A DNA stretch of 64,000 nucleotides, taken from NCBI RefSeq assembly GCF_030824335.1, contig NZ_JAVBXX010000019.1, positions 1 through 64,000 of the forward strand, written 5' to 3'. Below are positions 17,024 to 25,797 of the stretch, in pieces (position 1 is the stretch's first letter; each line of letters begins with the position of its first letter). Origin of the DNA: Azonexus sp. GTDB taxonomy: Bacteria; Pseudomonadota; Gammaproteobacteria; Burkholderiales; Rhodocyclaceae. The notes beneath the pieces were generated by a model. The model ran no database searches and was not told where the DNA came from. It was given only the letters and a program-made list of their open reading frames with translations. Position numbers and translations under genes: made by a program.

Positions 17024-20000
17024 ATGAACAACACAATAAGCCTAGGCAAGAATGGCTTTTTTCAGCGGACTCACCATCCATATTACATCGTTGCACCAGC
17101 CTTCCGGCAAACTTCTGCCGGGATAAGAGCGCTTCACTATCTTTGCCACATACTGAACGAATCAGGATACGAAGCTTATGTCACCGCGCCGCCAGAGCAG
17201 ACTAGCCCATACCTGAGAACACCCATGATTACTCCAGAAATTATGCGACAGCATGATGCCTCAGGGGTTGTACCAATCGGCATATACCCCGAGGTAGCTT
17301 CTGGTAATCCGTTGAATCTTCCTGTCGTTGCCCGTTGGGCACTGAACAAACCAGGACACTTGGGGGGGGACAGTCACTATCCAGAAACTGACCTTGTTTT
17401 CCACTACCGCGGGGTGATTCTTGATGGCATTTCGTCGGATAGGCTGGATATGCCATTGGTTGATCGACGAATATTCCATAAAGGGGAAATACAGCAAGAA
17501 CGCAAGGGATTCTGTTACTACGCAGGAAAATACCTTCATTTCCAGCACAAAATCAGTTCAGAGGTCTTATCAAACCCCAATGGAACCAGCTTGGCAATCA
17601 ATATACCGAGAACGCACCAAGAAATAGCTGACATCCTGCGTGCTTCTGAAGTTTTTTACACTTATGAACCATCCACGATTATTTACGAGGCGCTTGCCTG
17701 TGGATGCGCTGTTGCCTACATCGAAAACCCTTATCTTGACCAATTCATTGATCATTTAGACAGCGCGGAAATTATTATTCCAAGAATAAATGAATCAGAA
17801 ATTGGAAGTAAATACATACCAAAGATCGATGAGGCAGAAATTGAAAAATTTCTCTCTGAAACAGAATTTAATGCCAAAGTTGACATCGAGAATTTAATTC
17901 AAAAAACCCAGGCAAAAGCTTGCGATTACGCCGAACAAACTATCGCAAAGAGCAATCCCCTCCTCTCGCACCAAGCAACAAAAAACAAAGAACTAGCAAG
18001 CACTTACACCAAAGAAAAAAACAATAAGAATCAAGTACAAGCCCACCGCTCCTGGCTCGCCCAACGCGAGAATATTTTACAAAAATATACGGCAAAGGTT
18101 TCTGAAACCAGTCACCCACCTCATTTTCACATCATCAGTCGGCTCCGCTTTTCAGAAATGGGGTCTTTTGCCAACACCTTGGACAGCCTTGCTGCTCAAA
18201 CTTACTCAGACTGGGTGCTTGATGTTTTCAGCGAAATCCCTGTACCGGAAGGACTAGACGACATTCCCTGTATTCATTGGCACCCCCTTGGCCAAGACGA
18301 AGCTTCCAAAGAGAAGATCGCCCAACGAATCGAAGAAGCGCGCTGTGACTGGATCATCGAAATTCCTGCCGGAATAAAATTCGACCCGCTCTATTTATGG
18401 CGCATTGCTAATTCAGCATCGGAACACCCGAACACCAAAGCATTTTTCGTTGATGACGATTGCTACAGCGACGATGACAGCCACACTGCACCTCGCTTCA
18501 AGCCCGGCTGCAACCCCTCTGCCCTGCTGAGTTCCGATCTGGCGGGCGTACTATGCGTTCGCCGGGAGGATTGGCTGGCATTACCGGGGAACAATGAGTA
18601 CGCAAACAGCAACTTTGCACTCCTGCTCGGAATTTCCAGCCAATTCGGCTGGAATAGTATCAAGCACATTCCAGACATCTTGCTGAGCTATCCCGACACC
18701 TTCAGCCCGAACTTCGCTGACTGCAAAATGCAGCTTCATGCTCATTTCCAACAGATGGGCGTCGACGTTGAGGTTTTATATACCGGAAAACAAAGTTGGT
18801 GCATCCGGCCCCCACTACCGCTCGAACCAAGGGTAACGATTAGCATCATCTCGGAAGGCAACTATGAATTACTGAGTCGCTGCCTTGAAAGCATTATTGC
18901 ATTGACGCAGTATAAAAACTTCGAAATTCTTATCAGCTTGAAGTCGGACGACGCAATACCTGACATTATTCAGCTTCTACGTGAGCAAGAAGACAAATCC
19001 AGGATATCTATACAGCCCCTCATCAACTCTGTTGATAATACATACGCAAAACGCTGTAATTTTGCGGTCGACCGCATAAATAGCGAATTTATTGTATTCC
19101 TCCGGGAGGAGGCACAAGTCATACAGGAAACCTGGCTGGGCGAACTGGTTCGCACCGCTACCGAAGATAAGGTCGCGGCAGTCATGCCGCGACTGCTAAG
19201 ACCAGGCTCTGCGCAAATAGAGAACATCGGCTACGTTCTTGGCATGAACTCAACTCGCGGCGTTCCGTACCAAGGAGTCGCCACTGTTAAAGACGAAGGC
19301 TATCTGGATTACATCCAGCTGCCGCGTGATATCAGCCTATTACCCCATGCCTGCTATCTGATAAAAAAACAAAGCTACTTGCGCGTTGGTGGTATGGATG
19401 CATCAAACTTTCCGGATCATTGGGCTGATGCAGATCTCAGCATGCGCTTGCGTGAAAATGGCGATCGACTTATTTGCCAGCCCCTAGCCAATCTGGTTTC
19501 TGAAAACACCGATAAATATAATTTACCCAAAACTGTCGATGAAATTGCGCTCAGCGCGCTGAACAAAAATAATCAGGAAAATTCATTTATTCAGCGCTGG
19601 TGGCCAAATGCTGCGGCCGACCCGTTCTGGAACTCCAATTTATCCCTCATTGAAACACATCCGACACCTGAAGCCAGATACCTTGCAGACTGGCAGATCA
19701 TTCCACAAAACTTGCCACGGATACTGGCCAGACCCCTCATAAATGGCCAGGGCTATTTCCGGATCACCGCTCCTTTAACTGCGCTGCAGCAAACCGGGAG
19801 GGTACAGGCTTGCGTCTGGAATCAATTGGATGGGGAAATTGTTTCCACGCCAAGTGAGATCATCCGTCTGGCACCCGACAGCCTGATCCTCCAACACTAC
19901 ATGACCGACGAGCGCCTCGAGTCACTTGCTCGACTACATTCAGCACCAGGCCGACCTTTCACTGTTTATGCAATGGATGACCTGTTGGACGGATTGGCCG

Positions 20001-20734
20001 AGACCAACCCGTTTCGGCCAAGAGTCCCACCGAATCCCAAAGCCCGTCTCAAATTTTCTTTTGCCCACTGCGATCGACTCGTCGTCTCGACCGAATTTCT
20101 CGCCGAAACCTACCAACACTTGATTCGTGACATCAGAGTGGTACCAAATCGTCTGGCACAGGCCGCTTGGCTACCATTACAGAGCACCAAACGAGCAGGC
20201 ACGAAACCAAGGATTGGCTGGGCCGGCGGCGTGACTCATCAAGATGACCTGCTGTTACTTAAGGAAATTATCGAAAAAACACGCGATGAAGCCGACTGGG
20301 TATTCATGGGCATGTGTCCTAATGAAATCCGCCCGCTACTCAGCGAGTTCCATGAGCTCGTCAATATGGTCGACTACCCGGCCTATCTGGCCTCATTGAA
20401 TCTCGATATTGCGGTCGCACCACTGGCAGAAATCCCGTTCAATCGCGGCAAGAGCAATCTACGATTACTCGAATACGGCATCCTCGGTATCCCGGTCGTA
20501 TGCACCGATATAGATCCCTACCGGAACAGCCCGGCTTGCTGTGTCCCCAACTCGCCACAAGCTTGGATAGATGCGCTGCGGGAGCGTATCCATGATGCCG
20601 ACGCCAGAGAGGCCGAAGGATTGACCATGCGGCGCTGGGTCTGCGACCACTATTTGCTTGAAGATCACCTTGATGAATGGCTAAACGCACATCTTCCCCC
20701 TGGGTACTCAAATATCAAATCATCCACCACTTAA
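17024..20734 (+). CDS. Large four-module glycosyltransferase
   Basis: A 1236-residue protein. Residues 1-330 resemble a GT-B domain (VARWALNKPG, YEALACGCAV). Residues about 365-595 form a GT2-like domain (SLAAQTYSDW, DxD-like VDDDC near 477, PRFKPGCNP). A second GT2 domain spans about 600-850 (VTISIISEGNYELLSRCLES, WADADLSMRLRENG), and a GT-B module lies at about 890-1230 (IGWAGGVTHQDD, NLRLLEYGILGIPVV). One chain could therefore add several sugars. A G8 run at 17362-17369 near the 5' end could slip and switch the gene off. Positions 17750-18050 look richer in A and T than the flagellar genes, which suggests transfer. It ends 132 bp before fliC. Confidence 0.88.
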   Translation: MNNTISLGKNGFFQRTHHPYYIVAPAFRQTSAGIRALHYLCHILNESGYEAYVTAPPEQTSPYLRTPMITPEIMRQHDASGVVPIGIYPEVASGNPLNLPVVARWALNKPGHLGGDSHYPETDLVFHYRGVILDGISSDRLDMPLVDRRIFHKGEIQQERKGFCYYAGKYLHFQHKISSEVLSNPNGTSLAINIPRTHQEIADILRASEVFYTYEPSTIIYEALACGCAVAYIENPYLDQFIDHLDSAEIIIPRINESEIGSKYIPKIDEAEIEKFLSETEFNAKVDIENLIQKTQAKACDYAEQTIAKSNPLLSHQATKNKELASTYTKEKNNKNQVQAHRSWLAQRENILQKYTAKVSETSHPPHFHIISRLRFSEMGSFANTLDSLAAQTYSDWVLDVFSEIPVPEGLDDIPCIHWHPLGQDEASKEKIAQRIEEARCDWIIEIPAGIKFDPLYLWRIANSASEHPNTKAFFVDDDCYSDDDSHTAPRFKPGCNPSALLSSDLAGVLCVRREDWLALPGNNEYANSNFALLLGISSQFGWNSIKHIPDILLSYPDTFSPNFADCKMQLHAHFQQMGVDVEVLYTGKQSWCIRPPLPLEPRVTISIISEGNYELLSRCLESIIALTQYKNFEILISLKSDDAIPDIIQLLREQEDKSRISIQPLINSVDNTYAKRCNFAVDRINSEFIVFLREEAQVIQETWLGELVRTATEDKVAAVMPRLLRPGSAQIENIGYVLGMNSTRGVPYQGVATVKDEGYLDYIQLPRDISLLPHACYLIKKQSYLRVGGMDASNFPDHWADADLSMRLRENGDRLICQPLANLVSENTDKYNLPKTVDEIALSALNKNNQENSFIQRWWPNAAADPFWNSNLSLIETHPTPEARYLADWQIIPQNLPRILARPLINGQGYFRITAPLTALQQTGRVQACVWNQLDGEIVSTPSEIIRLAPDSLILQHYMTDERLESLARLHSAPGRPFTVYAMDDLLDGLAETNPFRPRVPPNPKARLKFSFAHCDRLVVSTEFLAETYQHLIRDIRVVPNRLAQAAWLPLQSTKRAGTKPRIGWAGGVTHQDDLLLLKEIIEKTRDEADWVFMGMCPNEIRPLLSEFHELVNMVDYPAYLASLNLDIAVAPLAEIPFNRGKSNLRLLEYGILGIPVVCTDIDPYRNSPACCVPNSPQAWIDALRERIHDADAREAEGLTMRRWVCDHYLLEDHLDEWLNAHLPPGYSNIKSSTT

Positions 20735-20742
20735 ATTTTTTC

Positions 20743-20785
20743 TAAAGAATTCGCTGACACGGTCGATAAAGAACTTGTCAGCGAA
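20743..20785 (+). promoter_or_regulatory. fliC sigma-28 promoter with inverted repeat
   Basis: TAAAGAAT (20743-20750), an 11-bp spacer and GTCGATAA (20762-20769) match the FliA consensus TAAAGTTT-N11-GCCGATAA closely. The start site would be near 20776, giving a leader of about 90 nt before fliC. A perfect 10-bp inverted repeat, TTCGCTGACA (20750-20759) and TGTCAGCGAA (20776-20785), places one arm in the promoter spacer and the other at the start of the transcript. This could be an operator or a structural element. Confidence 0.82.
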
Positions 20786-20866
20786 GAAATCGCCGTACAA
20801 ACGGGAAGGCAGAAACCGATCAGGCAGTAGGCCAACCCTAGGTACCCACTAACCAGGAGATGCAAA

Positions 20867-21565
20867 ATGTCACAAATCAACACAAACACCTATTCGCTCA
20901 ACGCCCAACGCAACTTGGCAAAGAACTCTCAGGGTCTGGCTTCCGCGATGGAGCGTCTGTCTTCCGGTTTGCGCGTTAATTCAGCGAAGGATGACGCGTC
21001 CGGCTTGGCGGTAGGTATGCAAAAAGAATCTGCCTCGCGCACTACTGCCGTCGGAATTCGTGAGGCTCAAGACAAGATTTCCAATGCGCAAATTGCTGAT
21101 GGCGCCATGAGTGTTGTGGGTGATATCGTCCTGCGGATTGGCGAATTGAAGGATTTGCAGACTGCAGCTACCGCCGTTGGTGCATCAAGCACTGAATATC
21201 AACAAGAAATTGATAAGCTGGTAGTAACCGGCAACGACATTCAAACCAAGGCTCAAGCTGCGGCTGGCTCGGGTTCCTTTACCAGCGTGACTCTCGCATC
21301 AGGTACAGCGACCTCCACCATGTTGACGAGCGTATCAAACGTGCGCGCCACGCTGGGTGCCGAGATGAACAATCAGGAATACAACATCCAGTCCAAGCGC
21401 GTGATGTACGAAAATCAGCAAGCCGCCCGCAGCCGGATCATGGACGCTGACTTCGCCGAAGAAACCTCGCGCCTGTCGCGCTTCCAGGTACTCCAGCAAG
21501 CCGGTACCGCGATGGTTGCTCAGGCGAACGCCGTTCCGCAAAACGTGCTGTCGCTGCTGCGTTAA
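20867..21565 (+). CDS. fliC: Flagellin, minimal form
   Basis: At 232 residues this is a very short flagellin. The N-terminal D0/D1 helices (LNAQRNLAKNSQGLASAMER, LSSGLRVNSAKDDASGLAV) and C-terminal D1/D0 helices (SRIMDADFAEETSRL, QQAGTAMVAQANAVPQNVL) are intact. The central D2/D3 domains are absent. The turn region near 133-157 is rich in Ser and Thr (GSGSFTSVTLASGTATS), a plausible O-glycosylation patch given the adjacent glycan island; this is inference. The start follows an AGGAGA site. Expression is from the sigma-28 promoter at 20743 and is bounded by a hairpin at 21591-21622. Confidence 0.95.
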   Translation: MSQINTNTYSLNAQRNLAKNSQGLASAMERLSSGLRVNSAKDDASGLAVGMQKESASRTTAVGIREAQDKISNAQIADGAMSVVGDIVLRIGELKDLQTAATAVGASSTEYQQEIDKLVVTGNDIQTKAQAAAGSGSFTSVTLASGTATSTMLTSVSNVRATLGAEMNNQEYNIQSKRVMYENQQAARSRIMDADFAEETSRLSRFQVLQQAGTAMVAQANAVPQNVLSLLR

Positions 21566-21590
21566 TCCTTAACGCTTTCGCCTTCCGGAT

Positions 21591-21630
21591 AAGGTGCGGT
21601 AGCTTCAAAGGCACCGCACCTTTGTCGTTT
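21591..21630 (+). terminator. Hairpin after fliC
   Basis: AAGGTGCGGT (21591-21600) pairs perfectly with ACCGCACCTT (21613-21622) around a 12-nt loop and is followed by TTGTCGTTT-type sequence. It likely ends most fliC transcripts or stabilises the fliC message, with partial read-through into flaG. The T tract is short, so termination strength is uncertain. Confidence 0.7.
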
Positions 21631-21641
21631 AGGAGTAGAAA

Positions 21642-22046
21642 ATGAACATCGAATCAATCACTGCCGGAAGTGTGCCCCAGCGCTCAGCAACGACCGACAG
21701 TTCCCAACAAGCCGCGCGTCAGGCTGCCGTGCAGGCGAAGTCGCCAATCGCTGGCGACTCTGCCACAGCAGTTGCCTCCAATCGGCAAACGCAGACCGAT
21801 AACGAAAAACGCCAGGATATCAACCGTGACGACGTCGACAATGCGATCAAGAAAATCGCTGAATTCGTCGCCCCCAACCAGTCGGATATCAACTTTTCCG
21901 TCGATGAATCTTCAGGAATTCGCGTGGTCAAGATCATTGACCGCAATTCGAGTGAAGTGATTCGGCAAATGCCGTCGGAAGAAGCCGTCGCCTTGGCGAG
22001 GGCACTCGATAAACTGCAAGGCTTGTTAATCAAAGACAAGGCTTGA
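21642..22046 (+). CDS. flaG: FlaG family protein
   Basis: A 134-residue protein whose C-terminal half matches FlaG (NFSVDESSGIRVVKIIDRNS, then EVIRQMPSEEAV). The N-terminal half is low-complexity. FlaG proteins affect filament length and are usually encoded between fliC and fliD, as here. The start at 21642 follows AGGAG. The next gene begins 21 bp later, so the two are probably cotranscribed. Confidence 0.92.
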   Translation: MNIESITAGSVPQRSATTDSSQQAARQAAVQAKSPIAGDSATAVASNRQTQTDNEKRQDINRDDVDNAIKKIAEFVAPNQSDINFSVDESSGIRVVKIIDRNSSEVIRQMPSEEAVALARALDKLQGLLIKDKA

Positions 22047-22067
22047 TAAAGCTCAGGAGATAACATC

Positions 22068-23423
22068 ATGGCAAACATCAGCTCTCTCGGAATTGGTACC
22101 GGCGTCGATTTACAAAAGATGCTGACTACCATCATGGCCGCGGAACGGGCGCCGCTTACCGCCATTGAAAACAAAATCTCCTCGGCCAACACCAAAATCT
22201 CTGCTTATGGGACGATTAGTTCAAGGTTGGATACCTTGGGAACAGCGGCAAATACTCTGAGCTCCCCGTCGCAGATGTCTGCGGTGAGTGCAAGCTCAAG
22301 TGACGCCAACATTCTTGGCGCCAGCGCATCGTTCACTGCCGCGATTGGCTCGTATTCAATGGAGGTCACGCAGCTAGCCAGCGCGCAAAAAAGCTTCTCC
22401 AATACCTATGCATCTGGAACAACGTTTGGTGCTGGCGAGTTGACCTTCAGTGTTGGCAATAATCCTGCCACGAACAAGACCGTTCAGATTGCGGCAGATT
22501 CAAATCTCACGCAGGTTAGTTCCAGTATCAATAGTGCCAAGATTGGTGTAACTGCGACAGTCGTCACCTCTGATGACGGTAGTCAGCGGATGATTCTGAC
22601 CGGCGAGAAAAGCGGCAAGGACAATGTCTTTTCGATCACCTCGTCCACTGCAACACCAACGAGCGGCTCATCTTTAACCGCGTTTGATACGACAACGCCC
22701 GGGCTGATTGGTAGCACTGCTCAGGATGCCAAAATGAAAATTGACGGCATTGAAGTCTCTTCAAGCACAAATACTTTCAGCTCGGTAATTGCCGGCTTGA
22801 CACTCACCGCAAAAAAGACGGGCACCGTAGACATCACCACGAAAAATGATGCCGAGAAAATCAAAACATCGGTTCAGGCATTTGTAGACGCTTTCAACGG
22901 GGTAAGCACGAGCATCAAGAGTAACAGCGGCTATGACAGCGTGACAAAAACCGGGCAAGCACTGACTGGCGACAGCACAGTTCGCACGGTATTGAGCATG
23001 CTGAATAGTGCCCGAACCAACACGCCATCCAGCCTATCCGGCGCAACGCTCAAAAGCCTCAGCGAGATCGGTATAACCATCCAGCAAAATGGCCAGCTCA
23101 AACTCGACAGTACCAAGCTGGAAACAGCGATCAACAATTCTCCAAATGACGTAACCAATCTATTGAAGGCCTATGGAGAGTCCTTCAGCAACACCGTGAA
23201 TTCATTACAATCCACAGACGGAATGGTCAGCAACAGAATCAACGGACTGAAAAGTTCAGTGACTCGTTTTACAGACAATAAGGAAGCCGTCGAAAATCGA
23301 CTTTCCTTGATCGAGAAACGCTACCGTGCCCAGTTCACCGCACTCGACAAATACGTCAACACGATGCAGACTACGAGCGGCTATCTCGGGCAACAACTCG
23401 CCCAGTTGACATCATCCTCCTAA
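22068..23423 (+). CDS. fliD: Flagellar cap protein FliD
   Basis: A 451-residue filament cap (hook-associated protein 2). The N-terminal region (ISSLGIGTGVDLQKML) and C-terminal helices (RLSLIEKRYRAQFTALDKY) are the conserved ends that plug the filament tip. The middle is rich in Ser and Thr, as expected for surface-exposed domains. It assembles flagellin subunits at the growing end. It starts after a GGAGA site and is followed by a 60-bp gap containing a hairpin, then fliS. Confidence 0.95.
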   Translation: MANISSLGIGTGVDLQKMLTTIMAAERAPLTAIENKISSANTKISAYGTISSRLDTLGTAANTLSSPSQMSAVSASSSDANILGASASFTAAIGSYSMEVTQLASAQKSFSNTYASGTTFGAGELTFSVGNNPATNKTVQIAADSNLTQVSSSINSAKIGVTATVVTSDDGSQRMILTGEKSGKDNVFSITSSTATPTSGSSLTAFDTTTPGLIGSTAQDAKMKIDGIEVSSSTNTFSSVIAGLTLTAKKTGTVDITTKNDAEKIKTSVQAFVDAFNGVSTSIKSNSGYDSVTKTGQALTGDSTVRTVLSMLNSARTNTPSSLSGATLKSLSEIGITIQQNGQLKLDSTKLETAINNSPNDVTNLLKAYGESFSNTVNSLQSTDGMVSNRINGLKSSVTRFTDNKEAVENRLSLIEKRYRAQFTALDKYVNTMQTTSGYLGQQLAQLTSSS

Positions 23424-23436
23424 ACCCACTACTAAT

Positions 23437-23456
23437 ACTTGGCGGCCCCGCCAAGT
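23437..23456 (+). other. Perfect hairpin between fliD and fliS
   Basis: ACTTGGCGG and CCGCCAAGT are exact reverse complements separated by two bases. No T tract follows, so this is not a typical rho-independent terminator. It may protect or separate the fliD and fliS messages. Confidence 0.5.
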
Positions 23457-23483
23457 CCAAACTGACTAATTATCGAAAGAACC

Positions 23484-23885
23484 ATGTTCACCAATCCTAT
23501 TGCCGCTTACCAACAAGTAGACCTAGAGTCAGAAGTACGCGGAGCGGATCCCCATCGGCTGATCATTCTACTTTTCGATGGCGCTGAATCTGCTTTGCAA
23601 CAGGCGCTCTTCTGTATTGAAACCAACGATATCAAAGGTCGATCGGGCGCGCTTACTAAAGCGATTGATATTATCTTGACCGGTTTGTCGGCCAGCCTGA
23701 ATGACGAGAAAGGTGGAGAGTTGGCACAAAACCTGAAGTCCTTATATGACTATATGGCCTCACGGTTGATCCACGCCAACATTCACCAGGATCCGGCCGC
23801 AATCAAGGAAGTGCAGAAGTTGCTCGGCGAAATTTCGGGTGCCTGGCGCGAAATGGGGCAAACGCTACGTCAATCCGGTGGATAA
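23484..23885 (+). CDS. fliS: Flagellin export chaperone FliS
   Basis: A 133-residue all-helical protein with the family features: YQQVDLESEVRGADPHRLI near the N-terminus and LLFDGAESALQQA. A C-terminal helical part contains LYDYMASRLIHAN. FliS binds the disordered C-terminus of flagellin and prevents polymerisation in the cytoplasm before export. The gene overlaps the presumed start of fliT by eight bases. Confidence 0.94.
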   Translation: MFTNPIAAYQQVDLESEVRGADPHRLIILLFDGAESALQQALFCIETNDIKGRSGALTKAIDIILTGLSASLNDEKGGELAQNLKSLYDYMASRLIHANIHQDPAAIKEVQKLLGEISGAWREMGQTLRQSGG

Positions 23886-24195
23886 CTCGTTAATCGCCCG
23901 CACTTCGGAACAATTCAAAAACGAAGCAAGCAACCTGCTCAGCAGTTTGGATGCTTTGTTGGGAATGTTGCGAGAGGGGCGCTGGGACGAAATCGGCGAC
24001 ATTGAAAGCCAATTATTACCAGCACTAAAGGCAGTAGGTAGCCCTGTAAAACTGACGCAAGCAACAATCAGCCGCAGGGAACTGGAGCAACTCATCCAAA
24101 AACTGGAGCGAGCGATTGAGGAATGCAATATCCGCAAAGCGCAAATAGCTCCTCTGATTAACGCGCTCTCAGTCAACCAACAGAAGCAATCATGA
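23878..24195 (+). CDS. fliT: FliT-like flagellar chaperone
   Basis: About 105 residues if started at GTG 23878, which overlaps the end of fliS; an ATG at 23839 would overlap it by 47 bases and reads fliS sequence in another frame. The product is helical (SLDALLGMLREGRWDEIGD, LEQLIQKLERAIEECNI), with the size and position of FliT, the chaperone of FliD. Sequence similarity within this family is low, so the call rests largely on position. It overlaps the next gene by four bases. Confidence 0.7.
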   Translation: MDNSLIARTSEQFKNEASNLLSSLDALLGMLREGRWDEIGDIESQLLPALKAVGSPVKLTQATISRRELEQLIQKLERAIEECNIRKAQIAPLINALSVNQQKQS

Positions 24196-25499
24196 TCCCG
24201 GCTGACGTTGCCAATACGTTGCGCACCCAGTTGCCCAATGCGTCCGGTGCGACACAATCTCAGCAGACCCAACCCGTTCCCCCTGCTCAACGGATTGCTG
24301 ATGTACTCAGCAACCTTGTGCCTGGGCAGCGGGTTTTCGCCGATATCCAGAGCATGTTGCCGAACGGCACGTATCGAGCCGTTATTGCCCAGCGCGACAT
24401 CACCCTGGCCCTACCCTTTTCAGCCAAGGCTGGTGACAGCCTAGAACTGGAAGTAGTCGAGTCAGATGGTAAGCTCAGTCTAGCCGTAGTGGCAGACAGG
24501 GCTCCGCAGGAAGGCCGCTCAGGGCAAACGGCCTCAGTAAACACATCACTGACCTCTGCCGGCAAGTTGATCGGCGACCTGATGCAGGAAATTGATGGTC
24601 AGGGCAAGCGTGCGCCGGCCGCGCCACTCAATGGTAATCAAGCGCTGGTGGCCAGCATGCCGAAAGATGGGGTACAACTGGCGCCGATACTCAAACAGGC
24701 ACTGACGCAGAGCGGGATGTTTTACGAAGCCCACCAGGCACGCTGGGTCAGGGGGCAATTGCCGACGGAGCAATTGCGCCAAGAACCACAAGGGAAAACT
24801 CTGGTTACCGCCCAAGGTGTTCCAACACCATTCGGTCTCCCTGCCACACAAACGGCATCGCTCCCTGAAGCTTCGCCAATACTCGATCGGACAAATGCTC
24901 ATCAACCCCCTGCACAACCGAGCAATCAGCCAGTAGATCAAGCCAGCACACACACCAATAATCCACAAGGTTCCACCGCGGCAAACTCAGCCGCCCCCCC
25001 TTCGCCAAACACGCCAGGGACACCAACTGGCTTGTCCATCGCAGCCGCAGCAGAGGGTTCGCCGCAATCAGTGCGCGTAGAGTCCCCCGTTCCTACAACT
25101 ACAACTGCCACTAGCATCCCACCCGACCTCGCTCCACTCGTACAACAACAACTTGATGGCTTAGCCAATCAAAACTTTGCTTGGCAAGGACAAATTTGGC
25201 CAGGTCAGAAAATGTGGTGGGAAATCGGAGAAAACCCTGAAGATCGTAATCGGGTCGGAGAGGATGCCACCGCCAAATGGCATACCCGCCTTAAACTGAC
25301 ACTCCCGCTACTCGGTGGAATTGATGCCCGAATACATCTGCAATCAGACGGAGAATTAGGTATACGCATATTCTCGAATTCAAACGAAGGAGAAACTCTT
25401 ATGCGCGAAAAAATTCCTACACTGCACAAACAACTAGAAGCAGCAGGCTTGAGTGTTCGGCAAATATTGATCGACCATGAGCCAGCAATCGAAGGCTGA
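24192..25499 (+). CDS. FliK-like hook-length control homologue
   Basis: A 435-residue protein with a Pro/Gln/Thr-rich centre (about 200-300). Its C-terminal FliK-type domain covers about 365-430 (LKLTLPLLGGIDARI, GELGIRIFSNSNEG). It is a second FliK homologue besides the one at 35395. It is paired with a FlhB C-domain paralogue whose start overlaps it by 23 bases. In classical systems FliK and FlhB form the export-specificity switch, so this pair could tune the same switch. A C7 run lies at 24994-25000. No fixed gene name is applied. Confidence 0.75.
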   Translation: MIPADVANTLRTQLPNASGATQSQQTQPVPPAQRIADVLSNLVPGQRVFADIQSMLPNGTYRAVIAQRDITLALPFSAKAGDSLELEVVESDGKLSLAVVADRAPQEGRSGQTASVNTSLTSAGKLIGDLMQEIDGQGKRAPAAPLNGNQALVASMPKDGVQLAPILKQALTQSGMFYEAHQARWVRGQLPTEQLRQEPQGKTLVTAQGVPTPFGLPATQTASLPEASPILDRTNAHQPPAQPSNQPVDQASTHTNNPQGSTAANSAAPPSPNTPGTPTGLSIAAAAEGSPQSVRVESPVPTTTTATSIPPDLAPLVQQQLDGLANQNFAWQGQIWPGQKMWWEIGENPEDRNRVGEDATAKWHTRLKLTLPLLGGIDARIHLQSDGELGIRIFSNSNEGETLMREKIPTLHKQLEAAGLSVRQILIDHEPAIEG

Positions 25500-25773
25500 T
25501 TCTGCACGCGAAGCGATTGCTTTAGCCTATCGCCAAACAGATGCTGCACCGCGCGTTGTTGCTAAAGGCAAGGGGTTTGTTGCCGAGCAAATTATCGCGA
25601 AAGCCAAAGAACACGGCGTTTACGTCCATGAGTCACCGGAACTGGTTGCCCTCCTGACACAAGTGGATATTGACGAACATATCCCCCCGCAGTTATACAT
25701 GGCCGTCGCGGAACTGCTGGCTTGGCTCTATCGAATTGAACAGGGCGAAGATTCAGAACCTCCCAAGTCGTGA
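25477..25773 (+). CDS. FlhB C-terminal-domain paralogue (FlhX-like)
   Basis: A 98-residue soluble protein equal to the cytoplasmic export-switch domain of FlhB: AAPRVVAKGKGFVAEQIIAK followed by VYVHESPELVALL and LYMAVAELLAWLY. In full-length FlhB the preceding residues are the NPTH self-cleavage site; here the equivalent segment reads AYRQTDAAP, so it cannot self-cleave. It resembles the mature FlhB C-fragment already cut. Stand-alone copies are known, for example FlhX of Helicobacter. It starts inside the FliK-like gene, so translation is coupled. Confidence 0.85.
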   Translation: MSQQSKADSAREAIALAYRQTDAAPRVVAKGKGFVAEQIIAKAKEHGVYVHESPELVALLTQVDIDEHIPPQLYMAVAELLAWLYRIEQGEDSEPPKS

Positions 25774-25797
25774 CACCCCACCGCCTGACTGCGCTAC

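Noticed and set aside
23839..23877. ATG at 23839 as the fliT start
   Set aside because: The added residues are fliS sequence read out of frame; the GTG at 23878 gives a normal FliT length.
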